Under the pieces are notes generated by a model. That model was not told the origin of the DNA. It saw nothing but the letters and a program-made list of their open reading frames with translations, and did no database searches. Position numbers and translations under genes: made by a program. 64,000 bases of DNA from Linyphia triangularis (lineage: Eukaryota > Arthropoda > Arachnida > Araneae > Linyphiidae), in assembly GCA_963978545.1 (NCBI GenBank), contig OZ021727.1, positions 52,216,487-52,280,486 of the forward strand, given 5' to 3'. Of the stretch, positions 24,016 to 37,400 are shown piece by piece; the first letter of the stretch is position 1; each line of letters begins with the position of its first letter.

Positions 24016-25831
24016 TAACCAAGTTGGGATGTTTGGTGATAAATAACGATACAACTTTTAAATAAGATCTATTTGCATTCAATATGTGAATTTTCATGGA
24101 TTTAATATTGAAACACTTTTACAGTCAAAGTTTAAATCATTTCTAGCTTGAATTTCTAATTTAATTTTTTGTAATCCAACTAGACATATTGTGACTTTAA
24201 AACTGATATACCGCACTTGCCTGCATATTTTTAAATTCGGCTAAAGGAATTCAATATTTCCAATACTTACAGTCATAATTTGAAGTAAAATCTCAGTATG
24301 GAAACTAGTACCGATAAGTCTTTTCACTTGACCTATCGTCTGTATCATTTATATTTTTATCTGGTAATCTTATCCTGAGACCGATGCATAGAGAGTTTGA
24401 ATATGAATAATTTTTATCTGCATTAGTTTAGTCTAGAAAATGAAATAAAATGAAAAAGTTTCAACATCAGGTCCTTCTTTCTTACTCAGTTCAGTCGCAG
24501 TATTAGTTTTAAGAAGCAACATAAGTTGCTTCTTTGAAACTAATACTGACTGGAACAAGTGACCCATAACATCATTAAGAATTACTGACGTTTCTATCTG
24601 AGACACATAAAATAAACATTTCATAGGCCAAACATCCATGAGCACCGGTCTCACATAAATCATTTATCAATGCATTTTCTTTTAATTCTTTCTTTACGGT
24701 GCTTGGGAAATTATATAATTTAGTAAAATTGAAAATGATTGGTAGTTTTTGTTTAACGTACTTATGACTTTTTGTTATGAAAGTATCTTTACGTAACTTA
24801 TTTTTTGATTTATTTGCCTTACGCTTTCTTTCTCAATAGTAAATGGATTATAAATAAACGCATTTCTAAAATGAGTTTACTTCATTCCAAACAGCCTATT
24901 TTGAAGTTATTGCGTGACATGCATTTTCATGCTGAAAACAATGCACTTTTTATTACAACTGAATTGCCTATTATTATACAGAAGGAGCGTTTAATCAAAA
25001 TTTTCCCTTCACAAACTTTTCTAAATCACAATATCAGAAACTCTAGTCAACACACTTAGAAGATAGATGAGGTTTTCCAAGAATACATATTTATTAGCCA
25101 AAAACTCAGCAGTTACTGGAGAAACCTCAATTCATCGATTCCTGTATCTCTTAGGAACATGAGATCACGGAAATATTTTCTACGCACGCGATTGAGGATA
25201 CTGTAGCAAATTATTCCTCCTGAAAACACAATCTGAAAAGGGGTGTAAGCACTTCTTCCTTGATCTATGATGCAATAAATTTATTGCTAGGGATTTAGTT
25301 CTTAATCTAGAGATTTTAAGTTTCATATCGTTTTCAACGTTGCTCTCTTATTTCATTTACGAAGGGATGACATTTTATGATATTATTAAATAATTACTTT
25401 TTCTTAGAGGAAATCACGATCTTGTTGAGGATCATATTCTTGAATCGTTCGTAATTTTATAGCATTCTTCGGTGATTTACAATTCAATATCAAGGATATG
25501 GAATGCATACCTAAATAAAATAGTAATTATAAAGTGAGAGAGAAACAAAGAGAATGAGAGAGATGGATTATAGAGTAACAGAAGTGAGAGATAATTTTAA
25601 TTATTTGTTAACTTTCAATTTTGCTGAGCTTTTACAGTAACTTTTATTATATAAAACATTAAAAGATGTCAATGATAGTTGAAGAGAAAATAAAGTTAAT
25701 GGTTAATCAATATTTAAATCGGAGACTTTTGAACTGGAAGTAGCTTTCAAATACCACACTGAAATCATGCTTTAAATTGCATGTTCAAAACGTATCGTTT
25801 TTATTTGACAATTAGGTTTTATATTCCTTAA
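24016..25831. other. Intron sequence with a short hairpin, no gene
   Basis: AT-rich. Minus-strand (24433-24663) and plus-strand (24805-25059) frames of 75-85 codons match nothing I know. The only structure noted is the hairpin at 24493-24551. Confidence 0.6.
24493..24551. repeat. Short inverted repeat (hairpin, about 24-bp stem, 4-nt loop)
   Basis: CAGTATTAGTTTTAAGAAGC pairs with GCTTCTTTGAAACTAATACTG across a 4-base ATAA loop, with one mismatch and one bulge. Weaker pairing continues outward to TTCAGTC and GACTGGAA. Confidence 0.75.
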
Positions 25832-26549
25832 AGGGACTTGATACTCCTTGTTTTCACAAAAAATAATAAAAATATAATTTTTTTACTATTTGCGTGTTTA
25901 TAATCTTTGAAACCTTCTCCTTATTCTGGATAGTTTTTTAGCTGATCCGATAACTGCGATTGCAGAAAAACTATATTTTTAATGGAGAATTAAGCATTGC
26001 TGCAATAGCTCCTTTTATGTTTCTAACGCATTTTTCTTAGTACATAATTGTTGAGATTCCCACCTTACTCATAATGCTAAAACTTCAGCAAACATGAATG
26101 AAATGACTTGAATATTTTTTGTGTCATTATTAATATCTATTTTACAAAAAAATCGGCATAGATTTTTGAATTAAATGAAAACTTTTTTTTTACAAAGTTA
26201 AATGTTGAAAAATACCGGTTTTTTACCCATTTTTTACATAAAGGTACAGTAATTATCGTTTTTCTCGAAAACTGTTTTACTTATTCTAAATCCGATGCCT
26301 AAAAACTTGAAGTATATTACTAGGAACTTTTTTTTTTAAAAATCAGAAAAAAATATTTAAAAATGAAAAAGGAGAGAGAATTTGAAATTTGATGAATTTT
26401 TAAAAAAAATTAAAATTTAGAAAATTTAGATCACTATATGAACTTTTCTTTCTAATAAAAATTTAATTTTTACTTAGTAATACTTCAAAAAAGTAAAAAT
26501 TATAATTTTAAAGGCTTAAAAAAAAAAGTTTGAAGAGTACCAAGTCTCC
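25832..26549. mobile_element. MITE with TTAA target duplication, 718 bp
   Basis: The left end reads TTAA then AGGGACTTGATACTC; the right end reads GAGTACCAAGTCTCC then TTAA. The 15-base inverted termini agree at all but two positions, and TTAA is present on both sides, the target of piggyBac and Kolobok type elements. There is no coding frame. The right end lies only about 50 bp before the Ig7 exon, so the Ig7 acceptor region begins right at the element edge. Confidence 0.8.
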
Positions 26550-26604
26550 TTAAGTTCAAACTAAATGATAACTTGAACTATTTGTTTTTTCTTCTTATAT
26601 ACAG

Positions 26605-26895
26605 CTGGTCCAAAAGTAGCAAGTTTTACATTCAAGGAAAATTTACACGAAGGAATGCTGACAGCTGTGACGTGTATAGTGGATTCGGGGGATGGTCCTT
26701 TGACAACCAGATGGCTCAAAGATGGTCAGATGCTCATGGAAGAAGAGCTAGATGCTGCAATTTTATACGCTCAGGAAGGGCGAGTGTCTACTTTAACAAT
26801 AAGGGAATTAGCGTATAAGCACAATGGGAATTATACCTGTAGCACCACAAACGATGTTGCGACTGGATCTTATAGTGCTGTGTTAACTGTGAAAG
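26605..26895 (+). CDS. Dscam: Dscam exon: complete Ig domain 7
   Basis: 97 residues in one exon, phase 1 at both ends. It opens GPKVASFTFKENLHEGM, then has the B-strand Cys (VTCIVDSGDGPL), the core Trp in TRWLKDGQ, and NGNYTCST with the F-strand Tyr and Cys. It ends YSAVLTVKG. The acceptor is ATATACAG and the donor is GTGAGT at 26896. This one-exon Ig7 corresponds to the position of the alternatively spliced exon 9 array in insect Dscam1. Here I find a single copy in about 23 kb of surrounding intron. A TTAA-flanked MITE ends about 55 bp upstream. Confidence 0.96.
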
Positions 26896-28624
26896 GTGAG
26901 TTTCAGACCGGAAAATTACTTCTTTGGGATAGATGAGATTTAAAGATTGCTACTTTGAAAATGTTCCCGTAAACTTAGAATTAAATGCCATCCAGTAAAA
27001 TAAGATCTTTCCACAAAAATTAAATACCTATAACAGCTATTTTGTTCATATATTTTCTGCAAAAACTTAGCAGATAATTTTTTTTTTATCAAACCAGATA
27101 ATCAATTTTAAAAAGGTAATGAACGAAAAATATGTCTTCTTAAATGACTTTATTGTAGACATAATATATTTTTTTTCATATTAATTACAAAACCACTCTT
27201 CAATTGGCATTTAAATAGCATTTTAGTTACCATGAACTCTGTAAGAAATCATAAAAGAATTTTGAATCTATTATTTTTTCATATTATAACTCCCTTGCAA
27301 GATAATTAAAATCAGAATCCTTAGAAAAAATATAATTCCTTCAATAGATCATTTAAATTAGTGTCGAATTTTTTTATTAACTTTTTTTGCGATTTGTAAG
27401 AGATATTTTAAGTACACATTTTTTTTTAAAGTTTTAAGCTCCAAGAATGAACATACATATACATTTAATTAAGTGATTGTTTTGAAATTTTATACTATAG
27501 AAAAATGATTAGTCCAAAAACACCCAGAATGTAAAAATAATAAAAATGTCAAACATTTGTACCTGTTTTAAAATAATGCTATCTTACCCCAACCCCAATC
27601 ACCTAGTAATTAGAAAATCTATTTCTCTATTCTAATAATTAGCTAATCGATTTTTTTCTCAATTCTAGTAATTAGATAATCTATTTTTTCTAACACATTC
27701 TATATCTCACTACTATACATCCTCAAATTAACACCATTTGAATTTAGACTGACACTAAAATGTCATTTCTACACATGTTCCCCCCCCCCCCCGAGAGTAA
27801 TAATCATAATTTTTTTTCTGGAAGTATACATACGAGGGTATTAAAATTTTACAACATTAAGTATTAAAATACCAAACTAAAATGTTTACTACATATGGTA
27901 ACACGAATTATGCAATTCTTAAGATTTTATGAACTGAATCAATATAGGAAGATGAAAAAGGTGGTAAGCTTGGTGATATAGACAGTTCTAAATCCGATAA
28001 GAAAATGAGGGCTCAGCAAACAACTTCATACTGAATAACTATTGAATCAATTTTGTACATATGAACTTACTAATATTACTAACACTTTCAAAATGAAATA
28101 TTTGTTAAATAGAATGCATGAGTCTCTGGCAAATAAATTTCCAATCATAATTTCCTGTTGAATTTCAGTAAAAGAACTATTTCCATCATTCTAATTATGG
28201 TGCGTGTTGCACTTTTTGCTTTGCCTGAGAATGATGCAATGGACAATATGAACGTTTGTATGAACCTCTCCCTGCATTTTTGTACATATGCTAAAACCAC
28301 GATCATTGAAATCTTGACCTGCAAAATAAAAAATGAAAAAACTGAACTGCTTAGCAAAGTATGACTAACAACTATAATTAATTGTTATGATTAAGTGTCA
28401 TTAAGTGCTATACTTAAGATGCTTTCTCCCATGCAACGGAAATGGATTGTACTGTTGTTTAATTAAAAAAAAATATACCGATTTATATATATTTGGTAAC
28501 GTTTTTAATAGGAACGCGCTCTTATAGGCCCAATAAAAGAGTAATTCATGATTTAGAAAAAACTAAATTTCCAATGCTTTTCATATTATAAATTAAAGAG
28601 TGAGCAGTTTTACATGTATTGGAA

Positions 28625-28657
<33 letters not shown>

Positions 28658-28868
28658 GCTTTATTAATACACAGTTTTATTAAAGCTTCATAACCTAAAA
28701 CGAAGTGATTATGCATGCATATATTTTTATTTTAAAAATTTATCATTTACAGGTTTAAGGTGCGCATTTTTCGAGGTATTTGATCTTTTATAAGATTTTA
28801 GAAATTCCATATGTTTATGTTTTTATTGAAATATATTATATGCTCATAAAAACTATTTCTTATATTAG
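26896..28868. other. Intron 7, AT-rich, no gene
   Basis: Contains a small tandem repeat (27604-27700), 13 consecutive C at 27780-27792 and 27 consecutive T at 28625-28651. Nothing coding was recognised. Confidence 0.75.
27604..27700. repeat. Three-unit tandem repeat, about 30-33 bp per unit
   Basis: Three successive imperfect units share TAGTAATTAG, AATCTATTT and CTCTATTC-like blocks. The second and third differ from the first by several substitutions and extra T residues. Confidence 0.65.
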
Positions 28869-28988
28869 TTCCACCTCGTTGGGTTTTGGAACCTAGTGAT
28901 ATAACAGCCATTTCTGGACGACCGGCTAAAATTAGCTGTCAAGCAGATGGAGTACCACATCCGCACATTCGATGGAAGAAGGCAACAG
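28869..28988 (+). CDS. Dscam: Dscam exon: first half of Ig domain 8
   Basis: 40 residues, phase 1 at both ends. It opens PPRWVLEPSDITAISG, has the B-strand Cys (KISCQADGVPHPHI) and the core Trp (RWKKATG). The VPPRW opening and WKKATG close are hallmarks of this Dscam Ig domain. Acceptor TATATTAG; donor GTGAGT at 28989. The exon joins in frame to 34262, where Gly is completed as G|GT. Confidence 0.95.
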
Positions 28989-31900
28989 GTGAGTGGAATA
29001 TTATAAAATTAATATAAATAAATCCCAAAAGAATTTTTTTGTATTAAGTTGAAGACGTAATCAAGGAATATTTATAATATTGTTTTAATAATCAATACGA
29101 ATTGCAATCATCCAAAAAATTACAATTGTATTAATTCAAATAATATTGTATGCAAATAATAATTGTTTAAATTCGGATAAATTAAAGGTTGCCGACTCTA
29201 CTCTTACGAGCCGATCCTCAGTATTCACTCCAACTAAACTCAAGAACTCAAGGAAAAAATAACCTTCTCAGAAAACACAATTTTATTCTAAGTTATCAAA
29301 TATTGAACAAGTAGTGAATGAAGTCAACAATACGTTGCCATTCCGCAACGAGTAATCCTAAGAGCAATATTCAAGGTTTGATGCAATCCTCGACAATAAT
29401 TCTATTTGTGAATAATAATAATAATAATATTAATTTTATATGTAAACTAAAAGTTGTTTTTAAATTCAATATACATGGAGCAGGACTTACATTTAAAATA
29501 TATAGGGTTCTCAAATATTTATCCATTGTAGCTCTTATAAATAGAAATAGAAATGGAAATATAGAGGCTGTGGTTGGATAATATATACATGATGTTATCG
29601 GTATCAGCAATCGTCAACTGCATAGAAGGAAATACTTAAGATTGGTGATATAATATAGAGTTTATTGATCGTGGACAGATTTTTTGAGCCAGATATGTGT
29701 CATTCCATTTAGGAAGTCGTGCGGACACTGGGATCATTATCATCATTACTGAGTCAAGGGTGTATCATGATTAATACAGTTTTTATAATACCATTCTTGT
29801 CAGGAACAGCTTTGAACATCAGTGATTCAGTAGAAGAAAATTACTCCCTAAAATTTTTCAAAAGAGAACTTTTTACACGAGTACCATTATGCACATTATA
29901 TATTTAAAGATTAGTAAAGGTACAGAAAAATCACCATTGAACTCAGAAAATGTTCAACAAGGTTGCTTGTATATATGGATCGAAATAAATTTTGTATAGA
30001 ACGCAAAAAATCTGAAAGCTGATTAATGTTAAGTATATAATTGTTTATTCTCCAGTGTATTGAAAATTTAATTAAGCATAGTTAAAAGCTAAGCAATCAA
30101 TTTTAATAAATCACTATAAAAATGGTTTAAATAATCCAAATATATCTAAAAATGGGTGAAAGGCACTCGTTTTGTGGTGACTTTTTGACAGATATTTAAT
30201 ATAGAACATTATACCATCACTGTTATTACCGATACGCTTTGGATATATTTTTTTCCGATAATAACTTTTTAAGTCAATAAATCTTTTTTTCTTTTTCTGA
30301 TTATAACTTTTCAAGTCTCTCATTTTTTTTTCTGATTATAACTTCTCGAGTCAATCAAACATAGATTCTTATCAACGTATTATTAATTTCTTCTCTTTCA
30401 TCTCCAAAGATGTGAAATAGCCCCCAAACAGATAAAGTTCTACTTCTAAAGCAATTTATATCACAATAAAAGGGTGGCTATAATTAAAGTTAAGCTGTTT
30501 AGACTAGTTTGAAGCCAGAAGTAATCAAAAGATAATCGCAAAATTTTGCTTAAGTAATTTTTTTCAAAATACTACTTTTTTTTAATCCACCTTGAAAAAA
30601 GAAAGTGTATACATACTTCACATTAGACACTTTTAAGAACAATATTTTAATAACAGATGTTCAATACTTTTTAATATTGTTTTTCTATTGGTGTAAAACT
30701 TAATTCTTATGTTTCCTGAGAAGGTTCTGGCTGTAAAGCAAACTTCTGTAAAATTATTTAAAGTAAAAATTTGAATTGATCTTTAATGTTCTTTCAGATA
30801 TTATTATCCCATGATTTCCTCCCAGTACCCGAAATAAATTTAGGAATTGTTCATTAATATAAACTCTTGATGGCTCTAGATAATGACAGTTTAATTAATT
30901 ATATCTATTCAGAAAACAATGTTTTACATTATTTATTGAACTTCAGAAAAAATATTTATTCATCCGATTAAAACCGATTTGTTTTCCATAGTTATTTTCC
31001 ACTACACTCATTATATGATACACATGCAGCAAAGATGGTAATTTTCAGAGATTATCATTGGAAAACAAATAAATGATTTTTTTTGCAATTATTCCTAATC
31101 ATATTGAATAAAGACGAAAATCTAATGGAGGAAATAGTTTTTAAATTCTGGCTACAGATATATAGAGTAGAATTCTAAGATATTGTCTTTGCTTCAGAAA
31201 AATATTTATCTGTTTCCTAATAGAGGACCATAAGTAGAACATATATATGAATTGTTATACATTTCATGCGATTTTCATAATAACAAGAAACAATTAATCC
31301 ACTAAGGGTAATTTACATCTGGAAATATAATAATTATTTTACACGACCAAATAGAATCTATTATAGAAAATATTCTTCTACTTTGGAGCAGTAAAATTTC
31401 TATCGATTCTCAATTCTGGTGAATACCGATTTACATAAGTCATCAAGGAATGAGAGCCTACATTATATTTATAACTTAAAGGTACAGTAACCTTTTAATT
31501 ATCCTACACTTTTGGCTCAAAACTGTAGAAATTGTACAAAGTTAAGAAAAGAAATGTATCCTATTTTTTTAAACCATGCCTAGGTCATTATCCAAGAAAC
31601 AATCATTCCTTGAACTTGTTGCAATTTTAAAATGTGTTTAAGTTATCAATATAACAACTGACTTCTAAAAGATTTATGGTAACTTTTTGATGATAGGTAT
31701 TTAATTTTTTACCATTATTATTGGTTAAATACCTCACCCGAACTTAATTAACTATTGTAAAGTATCTAAAGTAAAATTGTTTATAGGGTTAAATTGGTCC
31801 ACAAATGCTGCAGATTAACATTACACATTTTATCACCAATGTTGGGAAAGATTTAAAAATTTAATATCTTAGTATTTTACTTGATATTATATGCGTTTTA

Positions 31901-33482
31901 GTTTTTGTAGTTATATGAATATTGATTGATCTAAAGATTGATAGAACCTTGTAATTTAATTTGACGCATATTTAATTTAGTTAAAAGGATGAGGATTAAC
32001 CCAACCATTGAGAGCTATATAACAACAAAAAACATTAAATGATATTCTTTATTTCAGTACATTTTTAAAAATTTGAGTAAGTAACTTTAAAATTGTAACT
32101 AATACACTCAAAAATAAATACCCAGTTTAATTAGGAATCATTTAGTTTGACCTTTATAAATCCACGAATGATATTGCCATCAAGTAATCGAACACGTTTT
32201 GAAGACAGTTTAAACCGCTTCGAGTGTTTTTTATTCGTTTAAAATTGTGTCAAGCTTCAAACTAAATGAAAGTTTCACTAGCATTTTTTAAGCTGGCAGA
32301 AATGAACTGTAAAAATGTTAGCATATGATTGACGTTTTACGAAGGAATAAATAAGATAATGCTTTACTCGTTTTTTCTCATACAAGTAATGTGATTAGTT
32401 TTAATTAAAATTACGATAAACTTTTGCATTATTAAGGTTTGGTAGAATTATGTTTTGTGAAATACTGATGGTGAAAGTTGTTTTGATGTGCGTCTCAACA
32501 CAATAGGAATATATTATTACACATTAAGGAAAAAGGATGTCTACATATCTACATGAAGAATCAATTTCTCTAGTAATTAAATATCTTAACTAAGATTATT
32601 TTTTTGCAAGTTAAAAATTGAGTGCGGAAAAACTATGAAGAAAGAAACATATAATAGTTACCTAACAATTTTAGTCAAAGATTAAAAATAACGAATTTCT
32701 TCTATATTTATATTTCAATAAAATAGTCTTAAAGCATTTTTGTGTAAAAGTTACGTTTGTAGTTATTTAAAATATCCACACAGTAGTGGATTAAAGTAAA
32801 AATTTTAACAACAAAACTTTTTTTCTAAATCTTGGGAAATATATATAAAAAATTTCAGAAATCTTTCTTGGGTAAAAATCTCTTACTCTTAAAAAATGTT
32901 GGGATAGGAATAAAATTTTGTTCCAAACTTTAAGACATTCAATACATTCGAAATGAAAAAGCTAAATACATAAAGTAAAAGAAAAACCGTTGTGACTGAA
33001 AAAGCTGCCAAAATACGACCAGTAAACAAATAAACAAATATAGCATCTCAGATATTTGAATTCTCGATTTTTTTTTATTATTTTTTAGTTTTCGCATTTC
33101 TTATTTGAAACTAGTCCACTGCTGCAACCAAGTTGAAAGTGTGTAACGTAAAAAAATGGTCTGATGATATGTTGTTTATTTGAGGTTGTTTCTGTATGTT
33201 GGGGAAGATTTTTTAAAACTTTTTTATAGGTTAAAAAACAAAGATTGTCATACGTATTTCATATTTGTTTCGTAAGAAGGAAAACACCTAAAGTGTGTTT
33301 TATGTGTACGTTTATTTAACTAAATGATAATTTGAAAAATTAAACCTCTTTAATTTTGAAAGTCATTATTGATGAAAAGTATTATTGATATTGAAAACTT
33401 TCTAATAAATATTTGGAAATGTATCAACTTATTCACATTTATCTATTACATAGGACAATTTTTTAAACCAGAAATTACTTTG
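28989..33482. other. Intron inside Ig8, AT-rich, no gene
   Basis: No recognised repeat pair or coding frame apart from a short AAT triplet run near 29405-29430. Several open frames of 60-90 codons are low-complexity and unlike any known family. Confidence 0.65.
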
Positions 33483-33486
33483 TTAA

Positions 33487-34070
33487 GGGGAGTTGGTATC
33501 CTCTATACCGCTAATGTTAGTTTGGCATATTTCATGCACCTTTTTCTCAGAAAGTTATTGACATAGAAGCCTAATTTTTGTTTCAATGCATTTAGCAGAG
33601 ACTTTTTATTCTACTGAAGTTAGTTTTGATAGTATTTCATTTACTTTTTTAAAAAAATGAATTTTCGTGAAAGTCACTCAAAATAGTTAAAAATCACAAG
33701 TTTTTTTTACCGAAATAAGCCAAAAAAAAAATATTTTTAAAATAACAACAAAACCTCACTTCAGTATATACAGATACTTAAAAATAATATGAAGTAAAAA
33801 TTTTAAGAAGATAGCTTGTGCAGTTTCTGAGAAAAAAGCACATGAATAATGAAAAATGTAGTTTTGAGAAAAACGCATTTAAAAAAAAAAAAAAAAAAAC
33901 TTTACTTACACTAATAGCTAACAAATTTATTTTTCAAAATCTATTAAAAATATTTCTAGTTGAGGTACTATTACAAATGCGATATCCTGTTAAAGGTGCG
34001 AGTTTAAATTTTGATAAATAGTAATAAACTCAAAATCGATTCTTTATAAATTTTTGGGTACCAACTCTCC
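33487..34070. mobile_element. MITE with TTAA target duplication, 584 bp
   Basis: Starts TTAA then GGGGAGTTGGTATCC and ends GGGTACCAACTCTCC then TTAA. The termini are inverted copies over about 15 bases and resemble those of the element at 25832-26549 (a shared core of GTTGGTA or CTTGGTA after G-rich ends), suggesting one family. No transposase is encoded. It ends 191 bp before the second Ig8 exon. Confidence 0.78.
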
Positions 34071-34261
34071 TTAATAAACATTATTTTTATTAAAGTTAAA
34101 TGTTCTTAATACACATACCCATCTTTTTAAATACTGTAAATGCTGTGGTATATTTATAATGAAGTTAAAAACAAAAAAGTCGATCTCTAAAAAACATCAG
34201 CCCATAAAATCACAATAATATAATTTAAAAACTTCAAATATTCATTTTAAAATTCTTTTAG

Positions 34262-34435
34262 GTCATCCTCCAGATCAATTTAAAACAATTGTGAGCAGCT
34301 CTCATGTCCATATCTTAGTGAACGGTTCTTTGAATTTCCCAAGTGTTGAGCCATCGGATGAAGGGTATTATCTATGTGAAGCGAACAACGGCGTAGGGAT
34401 GGGTCTTAGTACAGTTGTAAAGCTCACAGTTCACA
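34262..34435 (+). CDS. Dscam: Dscam exon: second half of Ig domain 8
   Basis: 58 residues, phase 1 at both ends. It opens HPPDQFKTIVSSSHVHILVN, then NGSLNFPSV and the F-strand motif DEGYYLCEANNGVG, and ends STVVKLTVH. This completes Ig8 begun at 28869; the junction gives GHPP, as in other Dscam proteins. Acceptor TTCTTTTAG; donor GTAAGT at 34436. Confidence 0.96.
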
Positions 34436-37400
34436 GTAAGTAGTATGTTATTTTTTTAGTACCTAACACTATAGACTTTTTTTAAGAATGTTATTGTGTA
34501 AACTGTAGTTTATTCATGAAAACTATCAGTACTTTACTTCAATGTTCTTTTTAAAAACAAACATTGAGAAAAATTGGGAAATCAGCTTCAACTTTGAGTT
34601 TCGGTAAAACATTGGGTCCACTGAAATGCTTGAAAGGCTTTGCTGTTAACTCTGTTTATATTTTCATAAAATTTCTAAAATTTACTTTTTTTTGGAAATA
34701 AACTTGATGTCCTCGAATCAAATAGGTAGGATATTTCTTTTTAAGTTTATCAAAATATAAACTTCGAGTGTAATGCAGTTTCATGTAATTTTATTATTAT
34801 TGCTAATCATGATTTATTTTTTCTTTCATATAATTCAGTAATAACGTGAATGTTAAAAAATAACACTAGTTGCAGGTAAGAATAACTAAGTACGTTATAA
34901 AAATGTGTATTATTCTAATGTCCAAAATTAGAGTGGTTGAGATTTATTTAAATACTCTATAAAGTGAAACGTAAAAAATTATTTAATAACTATAATATAA
35001 AGTCAATTAAACTATCAAAAACTTTTCAAGTAAACAAATATTAAGATGTATAAAAAAATTTCAATCCTACAGAAGATACATAAGAATTTAAACTTTCAAA
35101 TATATTCGATAATTAATTAACAAATAAATTACAAGATAAACTTTTATAACTTGAATGTTAATATATTTGATAAAATATAGGAAATATTTGAAAATATATT
35201 GATATTAATGTGTATTTTGAAGTAATACATAGCAGCAAGCAGAACAATAAGCATCTATAACTAAATGGCATCCTTGCTAACAATAAAAAAGAAATGTTAC
35301 AAGAATAAAATGTCATAACTATGCTCTGTGTCACATGTCTCTTTCAAAATGCAGCATTTCTGACAGCTAAAAATATTTCTTTGATCCCGAGACCTGCATA
35401 TTATCTAGCATTGTCACTTTCTTTGACTTTTCATTTTTTTTCCCTTCAAGCTTGAGAATATCAGGGTGCTGTGAGATTTGACATTACCGGTAAATTGAGC
35501 GGGAAACATGACAAGCAGCATGAAATAAAAATAAATATATTTCCATTCTTCGTTTCACGAAAATGATCAAAGATATCTTACACAATAAGGTTTGCTTGAA
35601 AATCTGTCATAAGTTTTTAAACATAATTCTATATCTAAGCATGCTGGATGTATGTTCAAAGTAAACTGAAAGCATGTAAGCATTTTCTGCCTTAACATTT
35701 TTAATACTTTAAATATACATTTATTTTTAGATAATGTGGGGTTTTACTATATATTTGCATTTTATTCTAAAGGTAATATAATAAATGAAATATAGGGTTA
35801 ATTTAAAGTTTATTAGTAAAATATAACTTTAAGTGTTGGGCATATTTATTAATGATTGCTTTTAAAATAACAGAAAATAAGTGTATAAAAGAATTATTGC
35901 TCTTTAAGGTATACATATACAATTGAGATGATTTTCTTTAATATTTAGGTTATAATTTCAAACTTTTTGGCAGTATATCAGAAATAAAAATGATGCATTT
36001 TTATATATAAACTTTGTTTTTCCGTTAATTTTTTAATTAGCGAATTGCAATTAAAGTGAATAATTAGGACATTATTAGAACATACATAAATAAACTTGTA
36101 ATTAACTTAGAGGTATTATTTTTATTGCAAATAAGAGATATTATATTGACGCATGTTCCTATAGAGAATTTTGAATTTGGCATCAATATTTATTTAATTA
36201 TAAGTTTTTAAATAAAAAGTTTTAAAAAATACATAGTTTTTAACAAAAAATTAAGATTAAAATATGCATAAAAAATGTGTTTATAACAATATATATTAGA
36301 TTCTCCATAGAAAATACATTCACAACTATTATCTACAAAACAAAATTAGAATTTTGTAAATCGGACCATTTATTATGAAGTTATGACCGTTGCGTAAAGT
36401 CATATAACACCAAAATGTCATTCTTCAGAAAACGCGTTTAAAGTTTACTACGCTAATGAACGTGATACAAAACAGGTTCACAAAACATACTGTAATTTAA
36501 AAAGTAATTTGAGTCTCCTAAAGAAAATTGTATCATTTTAATGGTAAAGAATTTGGGAATATTTTAAAACCAAAAAACAAAAAAGCAGACTTGAGTCAAA
36601 TTTCGCGATTCCTAATGTATATGTATACCTTAAATAGTTAATTTCCGATTATAGATAATTTCAACATCTATGGAGATCTAGAAAGCTATTTATTTTTATT
36701 ATTATAATATTTTACAGTAGGGGGAATGCTTAAAAATCGTCTTCAATCATTAACGCTGATGAAAAATTAATAAACTGTAGTAATTTAATTCTTTTAAATT
36801 ATTTATAAATGCTAAAAGTACAAAAATACCTTTTATCATATTTTCCAAAAATTTATTACGTATTTCAATTATAATTGTAGATTACTTTAGATAAAACTTT
36901 CTTTGTAAACCAAACGTTATAACGTCAATATTAAAGATGGGAAATAATTTATTTTATAAAGTTTAATTCATAAAACTCTATTAAGTCAGGGACAGACAGT
37001 ACATTGGTCACATTTTTCTTTATGATTTCATTTGCAAATTATCCATTATATTTACATCGATAATTAAATATTCCTTACTCTTTCAAATTTAGCGATTTAA
37101 TTATACCCATACTTATGTGAAGTGTTTGGAATAAATTCAATATTCTTTTTCAAGGGAAATAATATTGCGGTTCTTGAAGTGGACACTACTTAAAACTTTC
37201 AAAAAACGGTATCTTGAAGTAGCAAGCTCTACATAACAAAAAATATAGAATTATTCGCCAATTAATTATTACCGTATCAATTCTAGCAAGGAATTAAGGA
37301 GAGTAATTTAGATTAATTGTCTTTCAAAAAAATTACTTTAATTCCGATACGGCAATAAAATAGTTTTAGTTATAAAAGAAATATTAAGTCAATAAATCGT

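Noticed and set aside
24433..24663. 76-codon minus-strand frame as a gene
   Set aside because: It overlaps a hairpin, has no recognised domain and no supporting splice or promoter signals.
28625..28651. 27-base poly-T as the tail of a LINE or processed pseudogene on the minus strand
   Set aside because: No reverse transcriptase, gene-like sequence or target duplication lies next to it.
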